NCBI GenBank assembly: GCA_910583755.1
Contig: CAJTZO010000005.1
Coordinates: forward strand, 51,300-115,299
DNA: 64,000 bases
Source of the DNA: an uncultured Clostridia bacterium
GTDB taxonomy: Bacteria; Bacillota; Clostridia; Lachnospirales; Anaerotignaceae
Reading direction: 5' to 3'
Positions 62,769-64,000 of this stretch are shown here, in pieces. Numbering within the stretch: the first letter of the stretch is position 1; the number at the start of each line of letters is the position of its first letter. A program made the position numbers and the translations under genes. Under the pieces are notes generated by a model. That model made no database searches, was not told where the DNA came from, and saw nothing but the letters and a program-made list of their open reading frames with translations.

Positions 62769-63741
62769 TTATACTCTTGCAATCATTTCGCCATATTGCT
62801 CTTTTTCTTCTTTTATAAATTGTTTTACTTGTTCTGCATTTGGTAAAGAGTCAGAGCAGTTGTTGCTTCTTACCATCATAGATGCTTCTGCGGAACCAAA
62901 TTCCAAGCAATCAATAATTTCCCAGCCTTGATACAATCCATATAAAAATCCAGAATCATATCCATCGCCGCCGCCAAAACCTTTTCTTGCTTCTACTGGG
63001 AATGGCTTAATGGAAAAAGCTTGACTATCACAAGTGTAAGCGGTGGAACATTTCATACCATACTTGATTACTATGATTTTTGCATTATATCCATGCCATG
63101 CCTCTGCTGTTTGTTTATCTGTTCTGTTTGGCTGTATCAGTTTTTCTGTTAAGTCAAATTCCTCTCTGGAACCCATAATAATATCTGCTTCTTTCGCTAT
63201 CATAGAGTAGTAAATAGAAATTTCATCTGTATTTTTCCAATTATATTCTCTGTAATCTATATCAAAAATAATCTTTGTATTATTTTTCTTTGATGACATG
63301 ACTGCTTTTAATGTTGCCTCTCTGGAAGGACTTTCCGCTAATGCTGTACCAGAAACCAATCAATGCGATTTCGATACATCAATATACTGCTTTCTTTGCT
63401 AGAAAGCATTTCTGTAAAAGTTAATCCTAATTTTTCACCATTGGTACATCTTGTAATATGAGAGGTATCAATTCCTTGTTCATTAAAATAATCAACAACA
63501 TATTCTCCAAATTGGTCAGCAGAAACTTTTCCAATAAATCCCGCTTTTAAACCATGTCTTGTAACGCCTACTGCTATGTTTGCTAGAGAACCTCCTACAA
63601 TTTTTCAAACATATGTACTTTTTTTAGTGGCTTAAAGTCTTCTTTTACTTGGTCATTATAAGCTGGGTTAAAATCAATGGTTACTCTACCTAAAAGGATT
63701 AAATCAAGTTTTCTTGTTTTATCAAATTCAATATATTTCGT
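62769..63741 (-). pseudogene. iolC: Decayed iolC, 5-dehydro-2-deoxygluconokinase
   Basis: A PfkB-type kinase of inositol breakdown. The first part reads KYIEFDKTRKLDLILLGRVT and PLKKVHMFEK, then a one-base loss (AAATTGTAGG for AAATTTGTAGG) shifts the frame before VGGSLANIAVGVTRHGLKAGF. A second break after MYRNRID joins directly to SGTALAESPSREA, losing about 20 residues. The rest to GEMIARV-stop is intact, with SIKPFPVEARKGFGGGDGYDS holding the catalytic region. The start codon position is ACG behind GGAGG. At least three defects, so inactive. Confidence 0.88.
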
Positions 63742-64000
63742 GTGATAGCCTCCATTCGATTTCCTTTAGTTGCGTGCTTTTTCACACGCAAGGCATAAAA
63801 AAAGAAAGGTAGTATCTTGTTAAAATACTACCTTTCTTTTGGTTTACAAATTATATTTTGTTTTAATGTTAATATCTGTAAATAAAAATTCACTTTTAGG
63901 CATTTGTCCTTTTCCTAGAGGGTAAACCTAAACAATTGAGGGAATTTTTGGTATTGTAATAAAAACTACTGCAAGCTCTACCAATGATAAAAAAGAAAAC
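63742..64000. other. Hairpin and unclear sequence at the window edge
   Basis: TTGCGTG/CACACGCAA near 63771-63793 and AAAGAAAGGTAGTAT/ATACTACCTTTCTTT at 63801-63839 form hairpins; the second has A/T flanks and looks like a bidirectional terminator. On the minus strand, ATGCCTAAAAGTGAATTTTT near 63900 gives a short frame ending at about 63850, perhaps the tail of another decayed gene. Nothing more can be supported. Confidence 0.4.

Noticed and set aside
1..64000. CRISPR arrays, restriction-modification, abortive infection or toxin-antitoxin systems
   Set aside because: No regularly spaced repeats with unique spacers and no recognisable nuclease, methylase or toxin genes were found on either strand.

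Overview
The window looks like a chromosomal segment from an anaerobic, AT-rich Clostridia bacterium (Lachnospiraceae or Anaerotignum-like). Evidence: strong GGAGG-type ribosome sites, TTG and GTG starts, a Firmicutes-style rimP-nusA-ylxR-ylxQ-infB-rbfA-nrnA-truB-ribF operon, a miaB-ylbF-mutS-mutL-miaA block, and a protein closely resembling the beta-alanyl-CoA:ammonia lyase known from Clostridium (Anaerotignum) propionicum. The species assignment is inference. No CRISPR array, prophage or intact mobile element is visible.

Layout. 1-3.5 kb: 5'-truncated thrC, a small DUF6440 gene, a PHP histidinol-phosphatase and mnmA. 3.8-9.2 kb: a DUF2975/XRE/DUF4153 membrane-regulator operon, yajC, and a divergent pair encoding a PstS-like binding protein and an unknown lipoprotein. 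9.5-15.6 kb: uppP, DUF1836, hemolysin III, cobS-cobC, purC-purB. 15.7-23.5 kb: the rimP-to-ribF translation operon, in which NusA carries a rubredoxin-like C-terminal zinc ribbon. 23.9-32.4 kb: purL followed by a 36-residue membrane ORF, an orphan gene, aroC, a LUD protein, glyA and a GNAT enzyme. 32.8-38.1 kb: a tandem glycine-riboswitch-like leader with an overlapping terminator, then an amino-acid permease, a saccharopine-dehydrogenase-like protein, the beta-alanyl-CoA lyase homologue, a nitrilase-family amidase and a small protein. 38.6-42.5 kb: a diguanylate cyclase with an ECF-S-like membrane sensor, and pyrB-pyrC behind a leader peptide and attenuator. 43-44.7 kb: a BlaI/BlaR1-type pair. 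44.9-46.2 kb: tRNA-Pro, a broken IS1-family transposase and a GC-rich, gene-free, hairpin-dense stretch that may be a large non-coding RNA. 46.3-50.1 kb: an ECF transporter operon with ATPases and S-component fused, probably for corrinoids. 50.3-62 kb: an HTH/desulfoferrodoxin-like regulator with a flavoprotein, dacA, a PLP lyase, and the miaA/mutL/mutS/ylbF/miaB block. 62.4-63.8 kb: a decayed inositol (iol) locus.

Two leaders probably couple genes to metabolites. The pyrBC leader resembles enteric pyrBI attenuation: a UUU/UAU-rich 18-codon ORF runs into a terminator. The permease operon leader looks like a glycine riboswitch ON-switch whose terminator shares the 3' end of aptamer 2. A family of hairpin-rich intergenic repeats, with ends reading GCTTGTcAAAAAACCTT and a GGGCTAGCCC hairpin, recurs across the window, usually next to stop codons.

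All calls come from reading the sequence. Family names rest on remembered motifs, and no database search or folding calculation was run.
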